NCBI GenBank assembly: GCA_030428185.1
Contig: JAUICE010000011.1
Location: 1 to 43,629, forward strand
Origin: Gammaproteobacteria bacterium
GTDB taxonomy: Bacteria > Pseudomonadota > Gammaproteobacteria > Legionellales > Legionellaceae
Reading direction: 5' to 3'
Length of the DNA: 43,629 bases
Shown here: positions 43,483-43,629 of the stretch, piece after piece
Layout: every line of letters starts with the position of its first letter
How positions within the stretch are numbered: position 1 is the stretch's first letter
Translations under genes and position numbers: made by a program
The notes under the pieces: model-generated
Seen by the model: only the letters and a program-made list of their open reading frames with translations
What the model was told of the DNA's origin: nothing
Databases searched by the model: none

Positions 43483-43629
43483 TAGGGGTATACCCCTATC
43501 CTTCCATAATGTACGTTTTAGACTTCAATATTTACTGTGGTCTAAAGAGATTAAATTATCGTAATAGACTTTTGTTATTACTCAAATTTAATCTCTCTAT
43601 CCACAGGTAAATCTTTTTGTCTAACGTTA
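43483..43629 (+). mobile_element. Second MITE-like element, truncated by window end
   Basis: From 43491 to the last base this copy matches 10447-10584 with two substitutions and one inserted T, including the terminal repeat TACCCCTATCCTTCCATAAT and the first internal hairpin. A perfect 16-bp palindrome (TAGGGGTA then TACCCCTA, 43483-43498) straddles its start. It begins 5 bp after the ABC ATPase stop codon. The rest of the element lies outside the window. Confidence 0.88.

Overview
This is an AT-rich, gene-dense bacterial chromosome segment, almost certainly from a gammaproteobacterium. The strongest clue is the order tpiA, secG, tRNA-Leu(GAG), then a complete 14-gene nuoA-N operon with separate nuoC and nuoD, an arrangement known from Legionella, Coxiella and relatives. 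The low GC, an ankyrin-like protein, several secreted proteins without clear homologues and a secreted protein resembling the Legionella DUF4949 group all fit a host-associated member of Legionellales or a neighbouring order (for example Piscirickettsia-like). The genus cannot be fixed from the sequence alone.

Layout. 1-419: 5' part of a TspO/MBR-family membrane protein, cut by the window edge. 645-1616: ankyrin-like protein (minus strand). 1759-3301: CinA-like protein with a degenerate C-terminal half, then a tiny secreted His/Tyr/Arg-rich protein with its own terminator. 3490-6407: a three-gene overlapping operon of retropepsin-like aspartic protease, inactive transglutaminase fused to a 7TM domain, and RimK-like ATP-grasp ligase. 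It ends in a strong hairpin shared with the converging minus-strand genes. 6456-8159 (minus): diheme cytochrome c4, DsbA-like protein and a DUF4949-like secreted protein. 8245-11799 (minus): FAD monooxygenase, CorA/ZntB-type transporter and a membrane/coiled-coil orphan. 12051-27592: tpiA-secG-tRNA-nuoA-N. 27847-30440: PIN-PhoH ATPase and a CBS-less IMPDH/GMP-reductase family enzyme. 30472-34380 (minus): orphan, NAD kinase, envelope protein, two small secreted Cys-containing proteins. 34609-35682: lipoprotein. 35727-39896 (minus): typA/bipA and two glycosyltransferases. 40084-43477: TolC-family protein, membrane-fusion lipoprotein and MacB/LolD-type ABC ATPase. No permease gene follows before the window ends.

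The most unusual feature is a dispersed MITE-like repeat family. One complete 311-bp copy (10445-10755) has about 31-bp terminal inverted repeats (TATACCCC...GGGGTATA) and two internal hairpins. A nearly identical left half sits at the right end of the window, and degenerate ends occur near 3371, 11811, 11894, 34415, 37568 and 39939, with a related palindrome at 31702. Several lie directly upstream of genes. One terminus appears to provide the Shine-Dalgarno sequence of the corA-like gene, and the other terminus carries an outward-facing promoter-like pair that survives in front of the tolC-type operon and the 10789-11799 gene.

Functionally the window joins core energy metabolism (complex I, cytochrome c4, triose-phosphate isomerase, NAD kinase, nucleotide interconversion) with envelope functions: efflux, glycosyltransferases, disulfide formation, and the protease/7TM/ligase triad, whose substrate I cannot identify.
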